64,000 nt of DNA, from contig NZ_BMWA01000005.1 in the NCBI RefSeq assembly GCF_014650995.1, forward strand, positions 95,658 through 159,657, read 5' to 3'. Numbering within the stretch: the stretch's first letter is position 1; every line of letters starts with the position of its first letter. The notes under the pieces are model-generated. The model did not search any database. It was not told where the DNA came from and saw only the letters and a list, made by a program, of their open reading frames with translations. Of this stretch, positions 8,128 to 15,204 are shown piece by piece. The stretch is from Streptomyces viridiviolaceus. Its GTDB lineage: Bacteria; Actinomycetota; Actinomycetes; Streptomycetales; Streptomycetaceae. The position numbers and the translations under genes are program-made.

Positions 8128-9258
8128 ATGACGCGAAACGTCCCACGTCCCACCGTCCTGCCCACACCGCTGACCGTCCCGCGCCAGGACCGTCCCACCC
8201 TGCTGCTCTCCGGCGGTTCCGGAGTGCTCGGTCGGGCCCTGATCGACGAACTGGCACCCGACTTCGACCTGCTGTGCCTGCGCCGCTCCAGGCCGCTGGA
8301 CGATCCACGGGTGGCCGAGATCGAGGGCGACCTCCTCGCCCCGCGCCTCGGACTGAGCCGCCAGGAGTGGTACGAGCTCGCTCTCCGGGTCGACGTCGTA
8401 CTGCACTCCGCCGCCCAGACCAACTGGCGCACCCCGCCCGAGGAGATCCTGCGGACCAACGTCCTCGGCACCGACACCATGCTCGACCTGGCCGCCCGCG
8501 CCGACGCCCCCCTGTACCTGGTGAGCACCGCGTTCGTCGCGAACACGCCGACCGACGAGGACGAGGAGCGCTTCCCCGGCGCCGCCGCCTACCTCAACTC
8601 CAAGATCCGGGCCGAGCGGATGCTGCGCGAAGCGGGCCTGCCCGGCGCCGTCGTGCGCCCCTCGGTCGTGATGGGCGACTCCGTCTCCGGGCGGATCGCC
8701 GGACAGCAGGGCCTGACCAAGACGATCGGCTCGATGGTCCTGGGCCAGGTGCCGGTCCTGCCCGGTGCCCCCGAGGCCCGGGTCGACATGGTCCCGCAGG
8801 ACTACGTCAGCCGAGCCATCGGCGACCTGATCCGCGGGGGCGTGGGCAGCGGGGAGTACTGGCTCACGGCCGGCAAGGAGGCCGTCGCGCTGAGCGAGAT
8901 CGCCGACACCTGCGCGGAGTTCGCCGTCCGCCGTGGCCTGCCCCGCCCGCCGCGCCCCCGGCTCATCCCCGTCGAGGCGGTGCACCGGCTGCTGCTGCCG
9001 ATGCTGGAGGGCACCTCGCTGCCCGGCTCGGTGCGCCGGCGTTTCGAGCACTACGCGGAACTGCTGCTGGTCTTCCAGCGCGAACTGCCCCTCGACTCCT
9101 CCCTCGGCGCCCCCCACTGCGGCACCCGCCCGACCCACGCCGAGATCCGTGCCGCGCTCATGCGCAACCTGGAGAGCTGGGCCGAGGAAAGGCCGGGACT
9201 GCTGAGCCGGCACCGTATGCACGCCGCCGCCGCGACCGCCACGGAGGTGGCGTCGTGA
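8128..9258 (+). CDS. NAD(P)H-dependent thioester reductase (NAD-binding-4 / Lys2-type SDR)
   Basis: The protein has 376 residues, with CTGGGGAG before the ATG. The extended-SDR nucleotide motif is degenerate but clear (LLSGGSGVLGRALIDEL, about residues 24-40). It is followed by DVVLHSAAQTNW, TNVLGT, a serine at LVSTAFVAN and the pair AAYLNSKIRAE, the YxxxK catalytic motif. This matches the reductase domain that releases acyl chains from ACP or CoA as aldehydes. No ACP or adenylation domain is attached, so the substrate must come from primary fatty acid metabolism or elsewhere. It overlaps the aminotransferase gene by four bases (GTGA). Together they would convert an acyl thioester to an aldehyde and then an amine, the logic of TamH in tambjamine biosynthesis. 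Confidence 0.85.
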   Translation: MTRNVPRPTVLPTPLTVPRQDRPTLLLSGGSGVLGRALIDELAPDFDLLCLRRSRPLDDPRVAEIEGDLLAPRLGLSRQEWYELALRVDVVLHSAAQTNWRTPPEEILRTNVLGTDTMLDLAARADAPLYLVSTAFVANTPTDEDEERFPGAAAYLNSKIRAERMLREAGLPGAVVRPSVVMGDSVSGRIAGQQGLTKTIGSMVLGQVPVLPGAPEARVDMVPQDYVSRAIGDLIRGGVGSGEYWLTAGKEAVALSEIADTCAEFAVRRGLPRPPRPRLIPVEAVHRLLLPMLEGTSLPGSVRRRFEHYAELLLVFQRELPLDSSLGAPHCGTRPTHAEIRAALMRNLESWAEERPGLLSRHRMHAAAATATEVAS

Positions 9259-10544
9259 CCCTGTCACCCCCTCCCGCCCGGACCGAGGCCCAGCCCGCGC
9301 GGGCGACCGCCGGCACCGACGTCGTCGACCTCTACCTCAGGCACATCGGCTCCGGCCGGGCCGTGATGGGCCGGGTCATGGGCGGCATGGCCGAAGTGCG
9401 CTCCGAGGGCGCCTGGATCCACGCCGACGACGGCCGCCGCTTCCTGGACTTCGGCGGCTACGGCGTCTTCATCCTGGGCCACCGCCACCCGGCCGTCGTC
9501 GAGGCGGTGCACCGCCAGATCGACACCCACCCGCTGGCCAGCCGCGTCTTCCTCGAACCCGTCGCGGCTCGCGCCGCCGAAGCCCTCGCCGCGCACACCC
9601 CGCCCGGCCTCGACTACGTCCACTTCGTCAACTCCGGTGCCGAGGCGACCGAAGCCGCCCTCAAGCTGGCCCGCGCGCACGGACGCAACTGCCTGATCAC
9701 CACCCGCAAGGGCTTCCACGGCAAGACGCTCGGCGCCCTCAGCGTCACTGCCAACGCCACCTACCAGACGCCGTTCGAGCCACTGCTCCCGGACGTCGTC
9801 CAGGTCGAGTACGACGACCCCGCCGATCTGGAACAGGCGCTGGCCGCCCGCTGCGACCGGGCCTGTGTCGTCGTGGAGCCCGTACAGGGCGAGGGCGGCG
9901 TCCGGATCCCGCGTCCCGGCTACCTCGGCCAGGTCGCCGCACTCTGCCGCGCGTACGGCGCCCTGCTCGTCGTCGACGAGATCCAGACCGGCATGGGCCG
10001 CCTGGGCACCTGGTGGGGCGTCGACGCCGAGGACGTGCGCCCGGACATCCTGCTGACCGGCAAGGGGCTCAGCGGCGGCGTGGTGCCCGTCGCCGCGATG
10101 ACCGCCACCGCTCAGGCGTACGCCCCCTTCAGCCGCGACCCGTACCTGCACACCTCCACCTTCGGCGCGTCCCCGATCGCCTGCGCCGCCGCCCTCGCCA
10201 CCGTACGGGTGATGGAGAGCGAGGACACGGTGGCCCGGGCGGCGGCGCTCGGCGGGCGCATCCTCGCCGGGGTCCGGGCGGTGTGCGCGCCCTACGAGGG
10301 CGGCCTGGTCCGCGAGGTGCGCGGCCGGGGCCTGCTGATCGGCATCGAGTTCGCCCGGGAACAGGCGGTCGGTGAACTCCTGCTGGAGATGATCGCCCGC
10401 GGGGTGCTCGTCAACCACTCCCTCAACTCCACCCGCGTGCTGCGGCTGACCCCGCCCGCCGTCGTCGAGGACGCCGCTCTCGACCTGTTCCTCACCACCC
10501 TCGCCGAGGCCCTGCGCAGCACGGCCGCCCGAGTGGCCGGGTGA
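9255..10544 (+). CDS. Class III PLP-dependent aminotransferase
   Basis: The protein has 429 residues from the GTG at 9255, chosen because GGAGGTGG lies just upstream and the codon overlaps the previous stop. Motifs are those of omega-aminotransferases: HVHF-type NSGAEATEAALKLAR near residue 120, TRKGFHGKTLG, VVVEPVQGEGG, LLVVDEIQTGMGR with the PLP aspartate, and LTGKGLSGG with the Schiff-base lysine. The family moves amino groups between amines and aldehydes or ketones. Directly after a thioester reductase, the natural substrate is a fatty aldehyde, giving a primary alkyl amine. An ordinary ornithine- or GABA-type role is possible but would not explain the context. Confidence 0.9.
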   Translation: MTLSPPPARTEAQPARATAGTDVVDLYLRHIGSGRAVMGRVMGGMAEVRSEGAWIHADDGRRFLDFGGYGVFILGHRHPAVVEAVHRQIDTHPLASRVFLEPVAARAAEALAAHTPPGLDYVHFVNSGAEATEAALKLARAHGRNCLITTRKGFHGKTLGALSVTANATYQTPFEPLLPDVVQVEYDDPADLEQALAARCDRACVVVEPVQGEGGVRIPRPGYLGQVAALCRAYGALLVVDEIQTGMGRLGTWWGVDAEDVRPDILLTGKGLSGGVVPVAAMTATAQAYAPFSRDPYLHTSTFGASPIACAAALATVRVMESEDTVARAAALGGRILAGVRAVCAPYEGGLVREVRGRGLLIGIEFAREQAVGELLLEMIARGVLVNHSLNSTRVLRLTPPAVVEDAALDLFLTTLAEALRSTAARVAG

Positions 10545-10585
10545 CCCACCGTCCGGAAACAGACCGGGAAGGAACCGACAACCCC

Positions 10586-11053
10586 ATGCGCCACGTGGCT
10601 CTGCACGCAATCGCCGACGGACTGGCACCGGCCGAGGTCTACCGACGCATCAGCGACTTCGGCCGCTATCCCGAGTACAGCGACACGTTCCGCGAGGTCC
10701 GCGTCGAGCCGCCGCAGCCCGACGGCTCCACGGTCTCGGACTGGACCGTGGAGTTCCGGGGCGGCCTGATGCGCTGGCGGGAGCGCGACACGTACGCACC
10801 CGAGACCCACAGCCTCACGTTCGAGCAGCTCAGCGGCGACTTCCAGACCTTCGAGGGAAGCTGGCGCTGCGAGGCGCGGGACGCAGGCACGCTCGTCGTC
10901 TTCACCGCCTCCTTCGATCTTGGCATCCCGACCCTGGCGGAGATCCTCGACCCGGTGGCCGAGTCCACCGTACGGACCAACATCGCCCGCATCCTGAAGG
11001 GCCTGGTCGGCGCGGAGGTGATCGATGAGTGCGCGGCTGCGGCTCGTGGCTGA
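10586..11053 (+). CDS. SRPBCC (START-like, polyketide cyclase / RatA-type) protein
   Basis: The protein has 155 residues from the ATG at 10586, with GGGAAGGAACC upstream. A start at the overlapping GTG (10541) is possible but would add a non-conserved tail. The sequence has the helix-grip pattern: ALHAIADGLAPAEVYRRISDFGRYPEYSD, a beta strand run, and the long C-terminal helix TVRTNIARILKGLVG. Such proteins bind hydrophobic ligands in a deep cavity and serve as aromatases, cyclases or lipid carriers. Here it may bind the alkyl intermediate. It overlaps the flavin reductase by 29 bases. The exact role is not predictable. Confidence 0.8.
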   Translation: MRHVALHAIADGLAPAEVYRRISDFGRYPEYSDTFREVRVEPPQPDGSTVSDWTVEFRGGLMRWRERDTYAPETHSLTFEQLSGDFQTFEGSWRCEARDAGTLVVFTASFDLGIPTLAEILDPVAESTVRTNIARILKGLVGAEVIDECAAAARG

Positions 11054-11609
11054 CCGGACGGCCGCCGGGGCACCGCCCCCGCCGGCCGCCGATCCGCTGC
11101 GCGAGGAACCCGGTCCGGGCGCCGCCCGCTGCCTCGGCCTGTACGCCAAACTGGCCGCGGGAGTGACCGTCGTGACGGCGCGGGGCGAGGACGGCCCCCT
11201 CGGCATGACGGTCTCCGCGGTCACCTCGCTGTCCGCGCGCCCGCCCCTGCTGCTGGCCTGCCTGCGCGACGGCTCCCGCACCCTGGCCGCCGTGCGCGCC
11301 CACCGGGCCTTCGCCGTCCATCTGCTGCGCGAGGAACAGCAGGACCTGGCCGCCCGGTTCGCGTCCCCGACGACCACCGCCGCCGAGCGGTTCGCCGGCA
11401 CCGGCACCCGGCACGTGCTCGGCGTGCCGGTGCTCGCCGGGGCCCTCGCCTGGTCCGTGTGCCTGACGGAGGACGTGCGCCGCTACGGCGACCACCACCT
11501 CGTGGTCGGCCGGGTCGCCGCCGTGCACGTGGGCGGCGGACGTCCGCTGCTGTGGCACGACCGCCGGTTCGGGTCCCTGTCCGAGCCGGTCCCGGACGCC
11601 GCCGGATGA
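11025..11609 (+). CDS. NAD(P)H:flavin reductase (HpaC/VlmR type)
   Basis: The protein has 194 residues with GAGGTG before the ATG. The FMN-binding split-barrel motifs are present: YAKLAAGVTVVTA, GMTVSAVTSLSARPPLLLACL and HRAFAVHLLREEQQDLAARFA. Proteins of this family reduce free flavin for a separate monooxygenase partner. The operon offers one natural partner, the acyl-CoA-dehydrogenase-fold protein at 6932, because two-component N-hydroxylases such as VlmH/VlmR use exactly this pair. The stop codon overlaps the ATG of the next gene (ATGA). Being inside the operon makes a dedicated role likely. Confidence 0.88.
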   Translation: MSARLRLVADRTAAGAPPPPAADPLREEPGPGAARCLGLYAKLAAGVTVVTARGEDGPLGMTVSAVTSLSARPPLLLACLRDGSRTLAAVRAHRAFAVHLLREEQQDLAARFASPTTTAAERFAGTGTRHVLGVPVLAGALAWSVCLTEDVRRYGDHHLVVGRVAAVHVGGGRPLLWHDRRFGSLSEPVPDAAG

Positions 11610-12928
11610 CCAGGCCGCCGGCCGGAACGCCGTACTGGGATCCGGCGGAACTGCCGCCGCAGCCCCAGCTGCACGGCGTGGTCACCGCGGACGTGGCCGT
11701 CGTCGGGGCCGGTCTGGCCGGCCTGGCCTGCGCCTACCACCTGGCGGAGCGCGCTCCGGGGCTCGACATCGCCGTGGTCGACGCCCAGCGTCCGGCCGCC
11801 GGGGCCAGCGGCCGGGGCACCGGCCTGCTGGGGCCCCGGGCCGGACCGGCCGTCGACCGCGCGGTGCGCCGCTTCGGCCCGCAGGCCGCCCGCCGGATGC
11901 ACCTGGCCAGTGTGCGGGCGGTCGAGGACGTCCTCGACCTGTGCACGCGGCTCGACGTGCCGTGCGGGCTGCGGGCCGGCGAGCAGCTCATGGCCACGCG
12001 CTCGCCCGCGGGCCTGGTGGCACTGGCCCGCCAGGCCCGCGCCCACCGCGAGCTGGGCCTCGACGTCCCCGTCCTTACCGCGGCCGGCGTCCGCGACCGG
12101 GTCGGCGTCCCCTACACCGCCGGGCTGCTGTACCGCCCCGCCGCCACCCTCGACCCCGCCGCCCTGACCGGCGCCCTCGCCCGCGCCTGCGCCGCCAAGG
12201 GCGTCCGGTTCTACGGCGAGAGCCCGCTGCTGGCGGTACGCCCCGGCGACCTCGTGGGACCCGAGCTGGTCTTCCCGCACGGCCGCCTCTACGCCGGACA
12301 GGCCGTGCTCGCCGTCAACTCCGCCGCGCAGGCGGTCGGACTGCCGGTCGGCACGGTTCTCCCACTGGAGGTGTACGCCCTCGCCACCGCACCGCTCGGC
12401 GCCCCGGCGTACGAGGCGCTGGGCGGCCGCGCCGGACACGCCGTGGTCGACGCCGTGCCGATGGCGCCGTACTTCCGGCTGCTGCCGGACGGGGGAGTGG
12501 TGGCCGGCGGCGGCACCGCCACGGTGCCGACCGGACTCGGCCCGCCCCGGCTCCAGGCCCTCCGCGAACGCGCGTGGGGCTGGCTGGAGCGGTGGCTGCG
12601 GTCGCTGCACCCCGGACTCGCCCGGGTACGGGTCACCCACCGCTGGTCCGGGCGGATCGGCATGACCGGCGACGACCTGCCGGTGGTCGGGCCGGTCCAG
12701 GGCTTCCCCGACGTCTGGTACATCGGCGGCTGCTGCGGACACGGCCTCGCCCTCTCCGCGGCCCACGGCGCCCACGTGGCCGGGGCCCTGCTCGGCGAGC
12801 CCGGCCCCGGCGACCCCCTGCCCTGGCACAGGTCCAGGGCACCGCTGCTGCCCGTGCGCGGACCCGGCCGGGCCCTGCTGCGCGCGTACGTGGGCACGCT
12901 GGGCCGCGCCGCACGGCGCCGGTGCTGA
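11606..12928 (+). CDS. FAD-dependent oxidoreductase, DAO (glycine/sarcosine oxidase) family
   Basis: The protein has 440 residues. The dinucleotide motif VAVVGAGLAGLACAYHL lies near residues 27-43. A GASGRGTGLLGPRAG loop and the C-terminal signature DLPVVGPVQGFPDVWYIGGCCGHG follow, typical of deaminating amine oxidases with FAD tightly or covalently bound. The family oxidises C-N bonds of amines and amino acids. In this operon it could oxidise an N-N or N-O intermediate, or the amino-acid part of the product. Valanimycin uses a diiron enzyme (VlmB) for the last oxidation and none is encoded here, so this flavoprotein may replace it. That is speculation. Confidence 0.85.
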   Translation: MTRPPAGTPYWDPAELPPQPQLHGVVTADVAVVGAGLAGLACAYHLAERAPGLDIAVVDAQRPAAGASGRGTGLLGPRAGPAVDRAVRRFGPQAARRMHLASVRAVEDVLDLCTRLDVPCGLRAGEQLMATRSPAGLVALARQARAHRELGLDVPVLTAAGVRDRVGVPYTAGLLYRPAATLDPAALTGALARACAAKGVRFYGESPLLAVRPGDLVGPELVFPHGRLYAGQAVLAVNSAAQAVGLPVGTVLPLEVYALATAPLGAPAYEALGGRAGHAVVDAVPMAPYFRLLPDGGVVAGGGTATVPTGLGPPRLQALRERAWGWLERWLRSLHPGLARVRVTHRWSGRIGMTGDDLPVVGPVQGFPDVWYIGGCCGHGLALSAAHGAHVAGALLGEPGPGDPLPWHRSRAPLLPVRGPGRALLRAYVGTLGRAARRRC

Positions 12929-12980
12929 CGGCCGCCACGGTCCCGCGGCACCTTCCCCACCCCCGACAGAGAGGTTCCTG

Positions 12981-14219
12981 ATGCGACCCCACCCCGGTAC
13001 CGACGGCGGTCTGCCGGCGTCCCTGCCCATGGGCACCGCGGACGTCGCCTACCACCTGGCCATGGGTGGCAGACCGCTGCCCACCGGCCTCGTGTTCGGC
13101 TTCTCGGGGCGTGCCCCCGCCCTGGACGCCGTGCGTGCCAGGGTCGCCGAACGCGCCCACCGGATCCCTGCGCTGCGCTACCGCATCGCACGGGACCGCA
13201 CGGCGTTCTCCCGCGTCGACCGGATCGCCGTGGAGCACCACGTGCACGAGGCATGGCTGCCCGGGGACGACGACGGCTCGGGCGCCGGACGGCTGATGCT
13301 GTCCCGACCCATGGGCGGGGACGACCGGCCGCCGTGGGACGTGTGGCTGGTGCACGGACCCACCGGCGGCCACAGCCTGTGCTACCGCACCGACCACACC
13401 TTCCAGGACGGTGTGGGCGCCGCCCACACCGCACGGGCCCTCCTCGACGACGACCCCCGGGGCGGTCCGGCGCCGCACCGCCGCGCCTGGCCCACCGCCA
13501 GGGGGCTCGCCGGTGCCCTCGGCGACGTGGCGGCGTCGCTGCGCCCGAGCGCGAAACCTGCCTTCGACCTGCCGGGCAGCGGACGGACCGGGATGTGCCA
13601 GGCGGTCGTCCCGCTCGCCCGGGTCCGCGCCGTCGGCCGCGCGCACGGTGCCACGGTGAACGACGTCTTCCTCGCCGCGCTCGCCCACGCGACGGGCACC
13701 TGGCACGCGAAGAACACCGGTTCCCCGCATCCACCGCTGCCGGTGGCCGTCCCGATGTCGGTGCGCGGCCCGGGCGAGGAGTGCGCACCGGGCAACCGCA
13801 TCGTCGTCGCACGCGTCCTGCTGCCCTGCGACGCCCCGTCACCGCACCACGCCCTGGAAAGGATCAAGGAGCGCACCACCGTGCTGCGGACGAGCCGTCA
13901 GCGCGACGCCCTGCGCCTGCTGCTGACGGCCGGCCCGCGGACCGTCGGCGCCCGGGTGGGAACCCGGATGGTGCACGGCCGGACCGTGGCCGGTCCGGCG
14001 AGCAGCGTGAACTTCGGCGCGGCCCTCGTCCACCAGGGCAGCACCGCCCGGCGGGCCGTCGTCTACTCCGGCCTCGGGGCCGGTATCCGCTGCGTGACCA
14101 CGCTGACCAGCCAGCACGACACGGCCTGTCTGGCCCTCATGTACGACGAGGCCCTGTCGACCGCCGACGAGCTGCCGGACCTTTGGCTGGCGGGGCTGCT
14201 GGAGCTGGAGCGGTCGTAG
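12981..14219 (+). CDS. WS/DGAT-family acyltransferase with variant HHxxxDG motif
   Basis: The protein has 412 residues, with AGAGAGG upstream. It starts with the family pattern GTADVAYHLAMGG. The catalytic motif reads RTDHTFQDGVGA, so the first His of HHxxxDG is Asp138 while the catalytic His139 and DG remain. Later landmarks are VNDVFLAALAHATG, PLPVAVPMSVRG and GPASSVNFG, all expected for wax-ester synthase / diacylglycerol acyltransferases. These enzymes esterify alcohols (or N-acylate amines) with acyl-CoA. As last gene of the operon it may acylate the pathway product. A general storage-lipid role is possible but less likely given the position. Confidence 0.85.
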   Translation: MRPHPGTDGGLPASLPMGTADVAYHLAMGGRPLPTGLVFGFSGRAPALDAVRARVAERAHRIPALRYRIARDRTAFSRVDRIAVEHHVHEAWLPGDDDGSGAGRLMLSRPMGGDDRPPWDVWLVHGPTGGHSLCYRTDHTFQDGVGAAHTARALLDDDPRGGPAPHRRAWPTARGLAGALGDVAASLRPSAKPAFDLPGSGRTGMCQAVVPLARVRAVGRAHGATVNDVFLAALAHATGTWHAKNTGSPHPPLPVAVPMSVRGPGEECAPGNRIVVARVLLPCDAPSPHHALERIKERTTVLRTSRQRDALRLLLTAGPRTVGARVGTRMVHGRTVAGPASSVNFGAALVHQGSTARRAVVYSGLGAGIRCVTTLTSQHDTACLALMYDEALSTADELPDLWLAGLLELERS

Positions 14220-14233
14220 GCGTCACCGGTCGG

Positions 14234-14262
14234 GGCCCCGGGCGCGTGTCGCGCCCGGGGCC
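14234..14262. terminator. Perfect 13-bp hairpin between convergent operons
   Basis: GGCCCCGGGCGCG (14234-14246) pairs perfectly with CGCGCCCGGGGCC (14250-14262) around a TGT loop. It sits between the stop codons of the acyltransferase (plus strand) and the methyltransferase (minus strand), so it can end transcription from both sides. Confidence 0.8.
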
Positions 14263-14274
14263 TTCGCCGCGGGG

Positions 14275-15156
14275 TCAGCGCGGCGGGTTCAGCGTCCCGG
14301 TCGTCAGGAACACGCACTTGGCGGCGGCCTCGCCCAGCAGCGGCAGATAGGGCGCCAGACGCTGGATCACGTACGGCAGCGTGAACAGGTCGGCCGCCCG
14401 CGCGTCCCAGCCGCGCTCCGCCCACCAGCGCTCCGGGTCGGTGAGCTGCCAGTGCCAGGCGATCCCGGTGGTGGCCAGGGCGTCGAGGAAGGGTGCCACG
14501 AACGACGACGAGGCGGCGTCGGCGTTCACGCACTCGGCACCGAGGGTGCTGCCGGGCGCGGAGAGCCCGGTGGCCGTGCCGACGACGGACTCCACCGCCT
14601 GCGGCTGGAGGTGGTAGAGCAGCGTCTCGCACAGCCACGCGGTGGGGCGGCGGGGATCGAGTCCCGCGGCGAGCAGGTCCTCGCCCCAGGACCCCGTCGG
14701 GTCCGCGCCGACGGTGGTGCGCCGCCCGCAGGACGGCGGTGCCCCGTCGAGCACGTACTCCTTGAAGGACAGCAGGGCCGGGTCATCGACCTCGAAGACG
14801 TGCACCCCGGTGGGCCAGTCGAGCCGGAAGGCCCGCGTGTCGAGGCCGGCGCCGAGCAGCACCACCTGGCGGCAGCCCGAACGGACCGAGGCCAGGAGGT
14901 GCTCGTCGTAGAAGCGGGTGCGCACCACGGCCCAGTCGGGCAGCAGCCGCTGGAGCGGACCGTCCCCCGGGGGGCCGCCGGCGAACCCGGCCGCGTGCAA
15001 GAAGTCGGCGGCCCAGGGATCGCGGACGTACGGCGTCGGCCGGCCGTGCTCGGCGGCGTGCGCGGCCGCCGTCCAGAGCGCGACCCGGGACAGACCGTCC
15101 GGCAGCGGGCCGCCCGGCGCGGGCGGCGGGGTGTGGGACCGTGCGGTGTCCGGCAT
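14275..15156 (-). CDS. Leucine-carboxyl-methyltransferase-like (TIGR00027) SAM methyltransferase
   Basis: The protein has 293 residues. Features of the LCM/PPM1-like family are clear: RTRFYDEHLL, the SAM motif VVLLGAGLDTRAFRLDWP, FEVDDPALLSFKE and the strand AWLCETLLYHLQPQAV. Members methylate carboxylates or small hydroxyls, often in secondary metabolism. It is the last gene of the minus-strand series that faces the fatty-amine-like operon across a hairpin. If that pathway ends in an amino-acid carboxylate, as in azoxy methyl esters, this enzyme could cap it. Alternatively it acts with the other minus-strand genes. No substrate can be read from the sequence. Confidence 0.85.
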   Translation of the reverse strand: MPDTARSHTPPPAPGGPLPDGLSRVALWTAAAHAAEHGRPTPYVRDPWAADFLHAAGFAGGPPGDGPLQRLLPDWAVVRTRFYDEHLLASVRSGCRQVVLLGAGLDTRAFRLDWPTGVHVFEVDDPALLSFKEYVLDGAPPSCGRRTTVGADPTGSWGEDLLAAGLDPRRPTAWLCETLLYHLQPQAVESVVGTATGLSAPGSTLGAECVNADAASSSFVAPFLDALATTGIAWHWQLTDPERWWAERGWDARAADLFTLPYVIQRLAPYLPLLGEAAAKCVFLTTGTLNPPR

Positions 15157-15204
15157 GGGAGACCTTTCGTGTCGGTGGTGAGCGAGCGTCGGACGCGGGT
15201 CCGG

